This document shows, piece by piece, positions 31,557-39,669 of a stretch of 64,000 nucleotides of DNA. Where the stretch lies: NCBI GenBank assembly GCA_001724355.1, contig MEEF01000005.1, positions 1 through 64,000 of the forward strand. Direction: 5' to 3'. Below the pieces are notes generated by a model. It saw only the letters and a program-made list of their open reading frames with translations. It was not told the DNA's origin and did no database searches. The DNA is from Mesorhizobium sp. SCN 65-20. Lineage in GTDB: Bacteria; Pseudomonadota; Alphaproteobacteria; Rhizobiales; Rhizobiaceae. How positions within the stretch are numbered: position 1 is the stretch's first letter; every line of letters begins with the position of its first letter. Both the position numbers and the translations under genes were made by a program.

Positions 31557-31581
31557 GGAACCGAGCCGTGCATCGGGCGTT
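31557..31581 (+). promoter_or_regulatory. EcfG promoter of the DUF883 gene
   Basis: GGAAC (31557-31561), 16 bases, CGTT (31578-31581): exact consensus, 32 bases before the start codon. Confidence 0.85.
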
Positions 31582-31613
31582 TCGACCCCGACCACGGAAA
31601 AGGAGCATGCGAC

Positions 31614-31940
31614 ATGGCCACTGCCACCGGAAAAGCCGGAAACGGAACCAAGACGACGCCGGATCTCGAAGCGGACATCAAGCAATTGAAGGCCGATATC
31701 GAGGCTCTCGCCAAGCAGTTGGCCATGACGAGCGAACACGGCTACGGGACGGCGCGCCGTGCCGCGGCGCAGGGCGCCGAGCAATTGCGCAGCCAGGGCG
31801 AGGCGGCGGTCGAAGCGCTTCGCGCCAACGCCAGCGACATCGAGGAGCGGCTGATGGCCAGCGTCCGGGAGAAACCCGTCACGTCCCTCGCCATTGCCGC
31901 GGGCGTCGGTTTTCTCGTAGCGCTGCTTGCCCGGCGCTAG
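31614..31940 (+). CDS. DUF883 (ElaB/YqjD-type) stress protein
   Basis: 108 residues. A long amphipathic, coiled-coil-like region (ADIKQLKADIEALAKQLAM to ALRANASDIEERL) is followed by REKPVTSLAIAAGVGFLVALLARR, a C-terminal membrane anchor typical of ElaB/YqjD proteins. Related proteins are membrane-anchored and stress- or stationary-phase induced, and some bind ribosomes. AAGGAG supports the start and an exact EcfG promoter lies upstream. It probably forms an operon with the next membrane protein. Confidence 0.88.
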   Translation: MATATGKAGNGTKTTPDLEADIKQLKADIEALAKQLAMTSEHGYGTARRAAAQGAEQLRSQGEAAVEALRANASDIEERLMASVREKPVTSLAIAAGVGFLVALLARR

Positions 31941-31958
31941 GCCGGTACCGGGGGTCAC

Positions 31959-32411
31959 ATGCTGACATCGCTGATTGCGGGATTTGCCTCGGGCGAAACG
32001 GCGTTTGCCCTGCGGCGGGCGAAGCGCGCGGGCATTGCCTATGTTGCCGCGGGCATTGCCGGTCTTTGCGGGTTGGGTTTCCTGGTTGGTGCGGCCTATG
32101 TCTGGGCAGCGCGCAACTGGGGCGAGATCGAGGCGGCGGTCGGCTTCGGACTGGGCTTTCTCGCTCTCGCCGGCATCATCCTCGCCGTCCATTCCATTGC
32201 GGCGCGGTCCAGAGCGCGGGAAGACAAGCAACGTCGGTCATCGGAGCTTGCGGCTCTGGGCATGACGGCGGCCGCAGCAATCGTGCCGACCTTGCTGCGC
32301 AGCAAGGGTGGAATAGGCGCCTTGCTCGGGCCGCTCGTCGCCCTCGTCGCCTATGCGATCTATCGCGAGAACAGCGGGCCGGGGAACGGCGACGACGTGT
32401 CGGGCGACTAG
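31959..32411 (+). CDS. Holin-superfamily-III-like membrane protein
   Basis: 150 residues with two strong helices (about 24-50 and 58-78) and a weaker C-terminal one (about 120-138). The arrangement and its place 18 bases after a DUF883 gene fit the phage holin superfamily III-like proteins that commonly accompany ElaB/YqjD proteins. There is no phage context, so lysis is not implied. Its stop overlaps the convergent HWE kinase stop by four bases. Probably expressed from the EcfG promoter at 31557. Confidence 0.65.
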   Translation: MLTSLIAGFASGETAFALRRAKRAGIAYVAAGIAGLCGLGFLVGAAYVWAARNWGEIEAAVGFGLGFLALAGIILAVHSIAARSRAREDKQRRSSELAALGMTAAAAIVPTLLRSKGGIGALLGPLVALVAYAIYRENSGPGNGDDVSGD

Positions 32412-33871
32412 GCCTGGTCTGACTTCTCTTCGGTTTCCCCAAGCGGCATGGAAATGCGCGCTTCCACGCCGCCGGGCAGGTACTCGTGGCGCACTTCGCT
32501 CGAGAGCACCTTGGCCAGGCTGCGGCGGATGAGGATGGAACCGAAGCCGTGATGGGCCGGCGGCGTCACTGGCGGCCCGCCGCTTTCTATCCATTCCAAG
32601 GACAGCCGCCTGTTTCCCTTGACGCCTTGGACGGTCCAGGAGACCGCGACCTTCCCGGCCGGCGCTGACAGGGCTCCGTGCTTCAGCGCGTTGCTTGCCA
32701 GTTCATGCAGGATCAGGGCCAAGCCGAGCGTCTGGTCGGGATCGAGCAGCACGTCCTGGCCGGTGATCGAGATGCGTGGAGCCTCGGCATCGTCGAAGGC
32801 GCTTAGCTCGAGCCGGGCCAGTTCGCGTATGCCTATGCCGCGCCATTCGTGATCGGACAACAGGCTGTGAGCCAGCCCCAGCGCCCGCAGGCGCTGGCTG
32901 AAGGCATCGAGGAATTCGCGCGGCTCGCGTGCGTGCCGGACGGTCTGGCTCGCCAGCGCCTGCACCGTTGCGAGCGTGTTCTTGACCCGGTGGTTGATCT
33001 CGCGCAGCAGGAAGCGTTGCCGCTCCTCCGCAAGGCGCCGCTCGGTAACGTCGAAATTCACGCCGAACACAAGCGTCGGCCTGGCTGCGGCGTCGCGCCC
33101 CACGACCTTGCCGCGCGCGGCCAGCCAACGCGGTGGTTCCACGCCCCGCACCCGATATTCGCCGGAATAGTCGTCGCTGCCGGCGAGCGCCTCCCTGAAC
33201 AGCTTCCGCGTCCTGCCAATGTCGCGGCGGTCGATGGAAACCAGGATGTCGCGCGCCCGCATCCGCGTGGCGGCCGGGCGGTTGAACAGCTTGGGCAGCA
33301 ATGCGTCGCATTCGACCACGCCGGTGCGCGGATCCCAGACCCAACTGGCCAGGTCCGCCGCTTCCAGGGCGATGGCGCGGCGAGTCTCGGCCTGCACCAG
33401 CGCGGCCTCGGCGCGGGCGACCGCCTGCGAACGGTCGCGCAATGTGAGCAAGCTGGAGCCAAGGGCCGCGATCGATTCGAGGTGCTCGATGCTGTCGCGA
33501 TCGGGTGCGGAATGGGCGACGCGGTCCAGGACAAGCAGGCGACCCACTGCCCGGCCCGAGACCGTCAGGGGTACGGACATGCCGAACGGGAACGAGGCTT
33601 CGGGGATTCCATCGGAACGGCCGGCCCAGGCCAGGACGGAAGCCTCGCCGGCCGACAGGCCAAAGCGCGAAGCGACGGTGGAATGCCCACCATCCACGAG
33701 CAGCAACAAGGCCATCGGCACGTTCATGACAGCCGCGGCCAGGGCGGTCAGCTTGTCGAAATCCGGATCTGAAGGCACCGCAGATGCGTCCGCGGCAGGC
33801 AAGGCGCCTGCCTCGCCGGCAACGTCTCCTGCCGTCCCTGCGACGGTTGTTCCGTTGTCCTGTGCCGCCAT
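32408..33871 (-). CDS. GAF-PAS-HWE histidine kinase
   Basis: 487 residues, soluble. A GAF-like domain (about 35-150, KLTALAAAVMNVPMALLLLVD), a PAS domain (about 165-280, ending FDVTERR) and an HWE core with acceptor His294 (REINHRVKNTLATVQALASQT), N box HELASNALKHGALS and WIES as the W-x-E motif. It is a candidate for phosphorylating PhyR or the nearby single-domain receiver. No EcfG promoter was found upstream. Confidence 0.87.
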   Translation of the reverse strand: MAAQDNGTTVAGTAGDVAGEAGALPAADASAVPSDPDFDKLTALAAAVMNVPMALLLLVDGGHSTVASRFGLSAGEASVLAWAGRSDGIPEASFPFGMSVPLTVSGRAVGRLLVLDRVAHSAPDRDSIEHLESIAALGSSLLTLRDRSQAVARAEAALVQAETRRAIALEAADLASWVWDPRTGVVECDALLPKLFNRPAATRMRARDILVSIDRRDIGRTRKLFREALAGSDDYSGEYRVRGVEPPRWLAARGKVVGRDAAARPTLVFGVNFDVTERRLAEERQRFLLREINHRVKNTLATVQALASQTVRHAREPREFLDAFSQRLRALGLAHSLLSDHEWRGIGIRELARLELSAFDDAEAPRISITGQDVLLDPDQTLGLALILHELASNALKHGALSAPAGKVAVSWTVQGVKGNRRLSLEWIESGGPPVTPPAHHGFGSILIRRSLAKVLSSEVRHEYLPGGVEARISMPLGETEEKSDQA

Positions 33872-34089
33872 CCCTGTGCCTCGCCAGGAAAACCTAGCCG
33901 CGAGAAGCAGGAATGGAAAGCCTCAACCGGATCGGAAGGCGAGCCAAGGCGCCCAGACCGCCACTTGCCGCTGGCCGCGCACTACGGCCACGTCGTCGGG
34001 CAAGACGCGGTCCGGCAACACCCTGCTAAGTGGAGCATCGAAAAGCGTTTTCCGGTCGGATCGGGAACAAACCAAACACACGCCGGGTC

Positions 34090-34114
34090 GGAACCATGCA
34101 AGGTCCCCGGCGTT
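34090..34114 (+). promoter_or_regulatory. EcfG promoter of the PRC-barrel gene
   Basis: GGAAC (34090-34094), 16 bases, CGTT (34111-34114): exact consensus, about 93 bases before the start codon. Confidence 0.85.
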
Positions 34115-34206
34115 GTGAAACCGTAAAGGGGCCGCGCCGGACCTTTCCCGCAAAAGACCGGTCGAGGCGCGGCATGCATGGAACCCACGCACTAGGAGAA
34201 TTTAAC

Positions 34207-35106
34207 ATGATCCATAAACTCTTGGCTACGACGGCAGTTGTTGCGTTGCTTGGCGGCGCTGCGTTCGCGCAGGAAACAACTGCGCCCGCGCCGGCGGCCC
34301 CGGCACCTGCCGCGACCGAGGCTGCTCCGGCAGCCACCGAGATGGTGCCGCGTGCCGACGGGTTGCTTGCCACCAACATCATCGGCGAGACCGTCTACAA
34401 CGGCACCGCTGATGATGCCGAAAACATCGGCGATGTGAACGACGTGGTTATGACGCCCGACGGCAAGGCCGATCAGCTGGTCATCGGGGTCGGCGGCTTC
34501 CTCGGCATCGGCGAGAAGAATGTCGCGATCGCCTTCGACCAGTTCGACTGGGCCGAGAAGAACGGCGATCGCTGGCTCGTCGTGCCGATGACCAAGGAGC
34601 AACTACAGGCGCTGCCTGACTTCGATCGCCGTGTCTACGATCCGGCAGCGGCGCCGACCGCGTCGACAGAACCGGTGACGCCTTCGACGGACCAGACGGC
34701 CCAGGCGCCGGCGACGCCTGACGCCTCGGCGACCGACCAGACCGAGACGGCCGCCATCGACAAGTCGACGCTGAAGGAAATGCCGAGCGCCGACATGCGC
34801 GCCGAAGAGTTTGTCGGGACCACCGTCTACGGTGCCGATGACGCCAATATCGGCGAGATCGGCGATATCCTGATGACCGCGGACGGCAAGATCGACGCCT
34901 ATGTCATCGATGTCGGCGGCTTCCTCGGCATGGGCGAGAAGAAAGTTGCCGTCGGCAGCGACAACCTGGCCTTCATGGTCGACCAGGACGGCAAGAAGTA
35001 TCTCTACACGACCTTCACGAAGGATCAGCTCGACAAGCAGCCGGCCTATGACGAGAGCAGTTGGGCCGAGAAGCGCGACGAGCAGCGCCTGATCATGACC
35101 CAGTAG
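34207..35106 (+). CDS. Exported protein with two PRC-barrel domains
   Basis: 299 residues. Signal peptide MIHKLLATTAVVALLGGAAFAQ, an Ala/Pro/Thr-rich linker, then two tandem PRC-barrel repeats (about 50-150 and 195-290). They share IGETVYNGTADDAENIGDVND / VGTTVYGADDANIGEIGD and VGGFLGIGEKNVAI / VGGFLGMGEKKVAV. A second Pro/Thr-rich linker separates them. PRC-barrel proteins are envelope or RNA-associated structural modules; the exported rhizobial ones are stress-induced and of unknown function. AGGAG and an exact EcfG promoter support it. Confidence 0.88.
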   Translation: MIHKLLATTAVVALLGGAAFAQETTAPAPAAPAPAATEAAPAATEMVPRADGLLATNIIGETVYNGTADDAENIGDVNDVVMTPDGKADQLVIGVGGFLGIGEKNVAIAFDQFDWAEKNGDRWLVVPMTKEQLQALPDFDRRVYDPAAAPTASTEPVTPSTDQTAQAPATPDASATDQTETAAIDKSTLKEMPSADMRAEEFVGTTVYGADDANIGEIGDILMTADGKIDAYVIDVGGFLGMGEKKVAVGSDNLAFMVDQDGKKYLYTTFTKDQLDKQPAYDESSWAEKRDEQRLIMTQ

Positions 35107-35167
35107 ATGCGGCGGCATCCGGGCGACGAGGGCCTGCGCAAATGCGCGGGCCCTTCGTTTTGCCTCG

Positions 35168-36793
35168 TCAGGGCAGCCGCGCGAAATGACCGACGGCGCC
35201 ATCGTCGGTCAGTTCCGACAGGGCGAGCGACTGGTCGAGATGCTGTGCCCTCAAGGCGAGCAGGCGCTCGGCGAACTCCAGGCGGACCGGCAGCCAGGCC
35301 GGGTCGTCGGCGAGGTTCCGGGTTTCGGCGGGGTCGTCGACGAGGTCATAGAGCAGCGGCGACAAGCCGCCGGCGAAATGCACGTATTTGACCTTGTCCG
35401 TGCGGATCACCGCGAGGTTGAGGGCACGCGAGCCGAGCCCGAAATAGGCTTCGGTGGAGCCTTCGGCGATCGAGCGGAAATCGTAGGCCCAATGCGCTGC
35501 GTCGCGCCATGTCTGTGGCGCCCAGCCGTCGAGGAACGGTACGAGCGAACTGCCGTCGAGATGAGGCAAGGCGGACGCGCCAACGAGTTCGAGCAGCGTT
35601 GGCATGATGTCGACGGATTCGGTGAAACGATCCACATGGGTGCCGGCGGCGCCCGCCCGGCGCGGGTCGCGGATGACGAGCGGAATGTGATAGCTGCCGT
35701 CGAACCAGCCGCCCTTGCCGAGCATGAAATGGTCACCCATCATCTCGGCATGGTCGGAGGTCAGGATGACGATGGTGTCGTCCCAGGCACCGGCGGCCTT
35801 GATGCCCTGCCAGATCCGGCCGAGCTGCGAATCGACCTCGGAAATCATGCCGTAGTAGAGCGCGCGGATCCTGCGGAACTCCTCTTCGCTCCAGTCGCGC
35901 ACTTTGCCGGGCGCACCGGGGATGAAGCTCGACTTCTTCTGATGATGCTCGAGGTGGTAGGCGAGGAAGGGATGGCTCGCGGCTTCCGCCTGCCAGTCGT
36001 CCATGCGGGAGAAGGCCGGACCCTCCGAGGGATCATACATCGTGTTGAAGGGCTCGGGCACGATGAAGGGCGGGTGCGGGCTGAGGAAGGACACGTGGGC
36101 GAACCAGGGCTCGCCCCCGTCCTGCTCGCCGAGCCAGCGCAGGAACTCTCCCGCAAGGAACGCCGTCGGCGTCTCTTCCTTCGAGTAGACGGGGACGGCC
36201 GAGCTCACTTCGGGGGCGGTCGTATCCGCCGGCCGGTGGATGTCGGGGAAGCCTGCGCTGGAATCTATCCCGCGCGCGGCGAGCCACGACAGCCACGCCT
36301 TCTGGTGTTCGGGCAGGAGAAGCCTGGTGGTGAAGCCCGGCAACACGCCCTCATAGGTGCGCAGGAACGGATCGCCGGGCGCGCGACCGCGCGGATCGGG
36401 CGACACGTCGGTATAGCCAAACAGCGTGGGGTCGTAGCCGACACGTCGCGCGGCGCGCGCGATGTTGTCGTGCCGGTCGTCCATGGGCGTGCCGTTGCGG
36501 CAGACGCGATTGTTCATCTGTTGCAGGCCGGTATAGAGGCAGGCCCGCGCCGGAGAGCACGGCGCAGCGCCGGCATAGTGACGCCGGAAGAGCACGCCCT
36601 CGGCGGCGAGCGCGTCGGCATTCGGCGTCTTCACCACCGGGTGGCCCACCGCCGACAGGCTGTCTCCGCGCCACTGGTCGCAGGTGATGAGCAGGATGTT
36701 CGGTCGTTTGCGGTTGGCTGCCAACTTCGCCCCCAGAGTAAAAATCGCGGCCAAGGAAGCCGGTTTCGACCAGGGGCGCAAGCGCCTTTCCAT
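35168..36793 (-). CDS. Sulfatase / alkaline phosphatase superfamily hydrolase
   Basis: 541 residues from ATG 36793. The core begins RPNILLITCDQWRGD with the first metal-binding Asp. It has the formylglycine signature CSPAR (Cys79) in AAPCSPARACLYTG, and the second metal site in ILTSDHAEMMGDH. Type I sulfatases and phosphonate monoester hydrolases share this C-x-P-x-R site, which an FGE-type enzyme must oxidise. No export signal is clear, so it is probably cytosolic. Substrate may be an aryl or choline sulfate or a phosphonate/phosphate ester. Divergent from the glyoxalase operon. A TTG nearer the core is a possible later start. Confidence 0.85.
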   Translation of the reverse strand: MERRLRPWSKPASLAAIFTLGAKLAANRKRPNILLITCDQWRGDSLSAVGHPVVKTPNADALAAEGVLFRRHYAGAAPCSPARACLYTGLQQMNNRVCRNGTPMDDRHDNIARAARRVGYDPTLFGYTDVSPDPRGRAPGDPFLRTYEGVLPGFTTRLLLPEHQKAWLSWLAARGIDSSAGFPDIHRPADTTAPEVSSAVPVYSKEETPTAFLAGEFLRWLGEQDGGEPWFAHVSFLSPHPPFIVPEPFNTMYDPSEGPAFSRMDDWQAEAASHPFLAYHLEHHQKKSSFIPGAPGKVRDWSEEEFRRIRALYYGMISEVDSQLGRIWQGIKAAGAWDDTIVILTSDHAEMMGDHFMLGKGGWFDGSYHIPLVIRDPRRAGAAGTHVDRFTESVDIMPTLLELVGASALPHLDGSSLVPFLDGWAPQTWRDAAHWAYDFRSIAEGSTEAYFGLGSRALNLAVIRTDKVKYVHFAGGLSPLLYDLVDDPAETRNLADDPAWLPVRLEFAERLLALRAQHLDQSLALSELTDDGAVGHFARLP

Positions 36794-36812
36794 CCAGCCA
36801 GCGTAGACCAGG

Positions 36813-36847
36813 AACTGTGAACGTGCAGTGGCTGATTGTTCACAGTT
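36813..36847. promoter_or_regulatory. Perfect inverted repeat between sulfatase and glyoxalase genes
   Basis: AACTGTGAAC (36813-36822) and GTTCACAGTT (36838-36847) are exact reverse complements 15 bases apart. It lies 20 bases upstream of the sulfatase start, in the shared divergent promoter region. It could be an operator with two half-sites. No regulator gene is adjacent. Confidence 0.5.
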
Positions 36848-36950
36848 TGAGCACGGACCATCCTGCGACCGATCACTATGCCGCGACAGTGGATGCGCCC
36901 ATATTCCACCCAACAGCGGCAGGGGCCGCAGCGAGGAAAGGAGCAAGACG

Positions 36951-37883
36951 ATGCTCGATCAGATCAAGGGCCTGCACCACGTCACGTCGATGGCCGGGGA
37001 TGCGGCCGAGAACAACCGGTTCTTCACGCACAAGCTCGGGCTTCGGCGGGTCAAGAAGACGGTCAACTTCGATGCGCCCGATGTCTATCATCTCTACTAC
37101 GCCGACGAGTTCGGTACGCCGGGATCGGTGATGACTTATTTCCCGTTCCCGAACATCGGCAAGGGGCGGCCGGGCGTCGGCGAGGTTGGCACGACCGTCT
37201 TTTCGGTGCCTGAAGGCACGCTGCCCTTCTGGGAGCAGCGCTTTGCCGATCAGGGTGTGACCGGGCTTACGCGGGACGAGAAGTTCGGCGAAAGGCGCTT
37301 GGGCTTCGCGGGCCCGGACGGCGACGGCTTTGCGCTGGTCGAAGCCAAGGGCGACGAACGCGCGCCGTGGTCCAAGGGCGGCGTGGCGGCCGACGAGGCG
37401 ATCCGCGGCTTCCACTCCGCCTCGCTCAGGCTGCGCGACGGCGGAGCCACGGAGGAGCTGCTGAAGTTCATGGGCTATGAGGAGGTCGATACTTCCGGCG
37501 ACACCAAGCGGCTCGCGGTCAAGGGCGGCAATGGCGCCGACTTCATCGACATCGAGACGTTGCCGGGCGTACCCTTCGCAGGCCTCGGCGCGGGCTCGGT
37601 GCACCATATCGCGTTCGCGGTCGAGGACAGGGCCAAGCAACTCGAGGTGCGCAAGGCGCTGATGGACACGGGCTACCAGGTCACACCGGCGATCGACCGG
37701 GATTATTTCTGGGCGATCTATTTCCGGACGCCCGGTGGCGTTCTGTTCGAGGTGGCGACCAACGAGCCGGGCTTCGACCGCGACGAGGATACGGCGCATC
37801 TCGGGGAAGCACTGAAGCTGCCAAAGCAGCATGCGCATCTGCGCGACTATCTCGAAAAGCACTTGCAGCCGCTGGGCGACTGA
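36951..37883 (+). CDS. Glyoxalase/ring-cleaving dioxygenase-family protein (MhqO-like)
   Basis: 310 residues with two vicinal-oxygen-chelate modules (about 5-130 and 150-290). Likely metal ligands are in GLHHVTSMAG, SVHHIAFAVED and GGVLFEVATNEP. The repeat structure and length match MhqO/YdfO-type ring-cleaving dioxygenases that act on quinone or hydroquinone compounds. The next gene is an esterase of the MhqD type, and that pairing strengthens the call. GAAAGGAG upstream supports the start. Confidence 0.85.
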   Translation: MLDQIKGLHHVTSMAGDAAENNRFFTHKLGLRRVKKTVNFDAPDVYHLYYADEFGTPGSVMTYFPFPNIGKGRPGVGEVGTTVFSVPEGTLPFWEQRFADQGVTGLTRDEKFGERRLGFAGPDGDGFALVEAKGDERAPWSKGGVAADEAIRGFHSASLRLRDGGATEELLKFMGYEEVDTSGDTKRLAVKGGNGADFIDIETLPGVPFAGLGAGSVHHIAFAVEDRAKQLEVRKALMDTGYQVTPAIDRDYFWAIYFRTPGGVLFEVATNEPGFDRDEDTAHLGEALKLPKQHAHLRDYLEKHLQPLGD

Positions 37884-37892
37884 GGAGGACCG

Positions 37893-38519
37893 ATGAGCAA
37901 GGACGCCTATATTCACAAGCTGCTGCCCGGGGAGTCGGGCAGCCCGTTGGTCTTCGCCCTCCATGGCACCGGCGGCGACGAGAACCAGTTGGTGGGCTTT
38001 GCCCGCGAACTGGTGCCGGGAGCGACGGTGGTGTCGCCCCGCGGCGACGTGTCCGAGATGGGCGCGGCGCGGTTCTTCCGGCGCACAGGGGAGGGCGTCT
38101 ATGACATGCCCGACCTCATGCGTGCCACCACGAAGATGGCAGGGTTCATGAAGGCCCATGTCGAGGCAGCCAAGCCGTCGCGGGTGTTTGCGCTCGGCTA
38201 CTCGAACGGGGCCAACATCCTGGCCACGACGCTGTTTGCGGAGCCGGGGCTGTTCGATGCGGTTGCACTGATGCACCCGTTGATCCCGTTCGCTCCGGAG
38301 GCGACCGCCAGCCTGCAGGACAGGCACGTGCTCATCACCGCCGGCAGGCGGGATCCGATCTGCCCGCCGGAGCTGACGAGCCGTCTCGACTCCTATTTGC
38401 GCGCCGAAGGGGCCGATGTGAGACTGGAATGGCACGAGGGCGGGCACGAAGTCCGGCCGAACGAAATCGAAGCGGCGAAGCGGTTCTTCGCCGAAGTGTC
38501 GAAGGAACTGAGCAAATGA
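37893..38519 (+). CDS. Phospholipase/carboxylesterase-family hydrolase (MhqD-like)
   Basis: 208 residues, alpha/beta hydrolase. LVFALHGTGGDENQL forms the oxyanion region, GYSNGANIL carries the nucleophile Ser, RRDPICPPE the acid and EGGHEV the His. The family includes carboxylesterases and MhqD. It lies ten bases after the glyoxalase gene and overlaps the next start by four bases, so the three are one operon, probably for detoxifying reactive carbonyl or quinone compounds. Confidence 0.87.
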   Translation: MSKDAYIHKLLPGESGSPLVFALHGTGGDENQLVGFARELVPGATVVSPRGDVSEMGAARFFRRTGEGVYDMPDLMRATTKMAGFMKAHVEAAKPSRVFALGYSNGANILATTLFAEPGLFDAVALMHPLIPFAPEATASLQDRHVLITAGRRDPICPPELTSRLDSYLRAEGADVRLEWHEGGHEVRPNEIEAAKRFFAEVSKELSK

Positions 38520-38815
38520 CCGAACAACTGGCAGCCATCGAACTCGAGGAGCGCGGCTCCAAGGGACGCTACGTCATCCGCGCACCCAATGGCGACGAGG
38601 CCGAGATGACCTTCACCCGGATCGGCGAACATCAGTTGATCATCGACCACACCGAGGTCCCCGATTCCTTCCGCGGGCAGGGTGCGGGGTTGCGACTGGT
38701 GACCCGCGCGGTCGAGGACGCCCGGGCCGCCGGCAAGAAGATCATTCCGCTTTGCCCCTTCGCGGCAGCGCAGTTCCGCCGCCATCCGGAATGGGCCGAC
38801 GTGCTGAAGAGCTGA
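38516..38815 (+). CDS. Small GNAT-type N-acetyltransferase
   Basis: 99 residues. The pattern LIIDHTEVPDSFRGQGAGLRLVTRAVEDARAAGKKIIPLCPFAAAQFRRHPEW is that of the short YjdJ/GCN5-related acetyltransferase family, with the acetyl-CoA loop RGQGAGLRL. Substrate unknown. It starts within the previous stop (ATGA) and ends the operon before a strong terminator. Confidence 0.88.
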   Translation: MTEQLAAIELEERGSKGRYVIRAPNGDEAEMTFTRIGEHQLIIDHTEVPDSFRGQGAGLRLVTRAVEDARAAGKKIIPLCPFAAAQFRRHPEWADVLKS

Positions 38816-38852
38816 CGCTCTCGACGCGGCCAAGGCCTTAGCCCAGACATCG

Positions 38853-38878
38853 AGCCGACGCGGGAAACCGCGTCGGCT
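38853..38878 (+). terminator. Terminator of the glyoxalase operon
   Basis: AGCCGACGCGG (38853-38863), GAAA loop, CCGCGTCGGCT (38868-38878), then CTTTCGTTTCGTT. An 11-base perfect stem with a T-rich tail. Confidence 0.8.
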
Positions 38879-39128
38879 CTTTCGTTTCGTTCGTATTTTT
38901 CATTGGCTGTTACCGAAACCTTGAAACGGGCTCTCTCGGGGCGGAACGTTCATCAGTCCGAAATGACTGAATTTACGACCGATTATGACCGGTTTGACAG
39001 AAATGTTGACCGAATGTGTCGTTTCTCGATTGTTGCATTAGTTGTTTCTGAAAGGCATCCCTTCGTTACAGAGCGCGGATAGGTTCATTTCAACAGGGGA
39101 ATGAAATTTACCGAAAAAGGCCGCACCA
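38879..39128. other. AT-rich intergenic region before the hypothetical gene at 39129
   Basis: With the terminator this makes a gap of 313 bases without a gene. It is visibly more AT-rich than its surroundings (about 38880-39110), suggesting promoter DNA. No EcfG site: GGAAC at 38942 lacks a matching -10. No RNA gene seen. Confidence 0.4.
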
Positions 39129-39536
39129 ATGTCCGGTTCCAAGCAGATTTCCGAGTTCGACAGTCGCTTCCAGCCGCGTTCGCGCGTGTACCGCCGCCCG
39201 AGGATCGCCGTTCGCCAGCGGGCGAACGAGCATCCGATGGCGATGTTCGCGATCTTCGTGTTTGCCTCGCTGTCATCGATGGCGCTGGCGCCGACGACCG
39301 GCCCGGCCTTCGCTTCGATGGGATCGCAGGCACGGCCGGTTGACGTTGTGCGGACGACCGAAAAGGGCGACCGCCTGCCGCTTTCGGAAACCGAGATTGC
39401 CTGCCACGGCCAGGCCTGGGGCAGCGAAAGCGCAGATTGCCTGGTGGCGATCGACAAGGATGGCAAGCGCGAGCCGCGCAAGGTCCGGATGATCGCCAGC
39501 GCCGAACCGGTGCACACCATGCCGAACGTGTTCTAG
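39129..39536 (+). CDS. Hypothetical membrane-anchored protein
   Basis: 135 residues. A basic cytosolic head of about 35 residues (RSRVYRRPRIAVRQR) precedes one hydrophobic segment (AMFAIFVFASLSSMALAPTTG). A periplasmic part with two cysteines (EIACHGQAWGSESADCLVAI) follows; the pair probably forms a disulfide. AAAAGG lies upstream. No function recognised. Confidence 0.55.
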   Translation: MSGSKQISEFDSRFQPRSRVYRRPRIAVRQRANEHPMAMFAIFVFASLSSMALAPTTGPAFASMGSQARPVDVVRTTEKGDRLPLSETEIACHGQAWGSESADCLVAIDKDGKREPRKVRMIASAEPVHTMPNVF

Positions 39537-39669
39537 AGGCCGCCCACCGCGAAACCTCTTCCCCGCCGCGCACGAATTCCTCCAGCGCGTACCTCCCTCG
39601 CAGCTTCGGCTGCGGGGGCTTTTTTTGTCCGAAGGTGAGGCATCGCGGCGTTGGCCTGGCCCGGCCTGG

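Noticed and set aside
31959-32411. A prophage lysis gene because of holin resemblance
   Set aside because: No other phage genes are nearby, and holin-III-like proteins commonly accompany DUF883 proteins in non-phage settings.
38942-38966. GGAAC upstream of the hypothetical gene at 39129 as an EcfG promoter
   Set aside because: No CGTT or close variant occurs 16-18 bases downstream.
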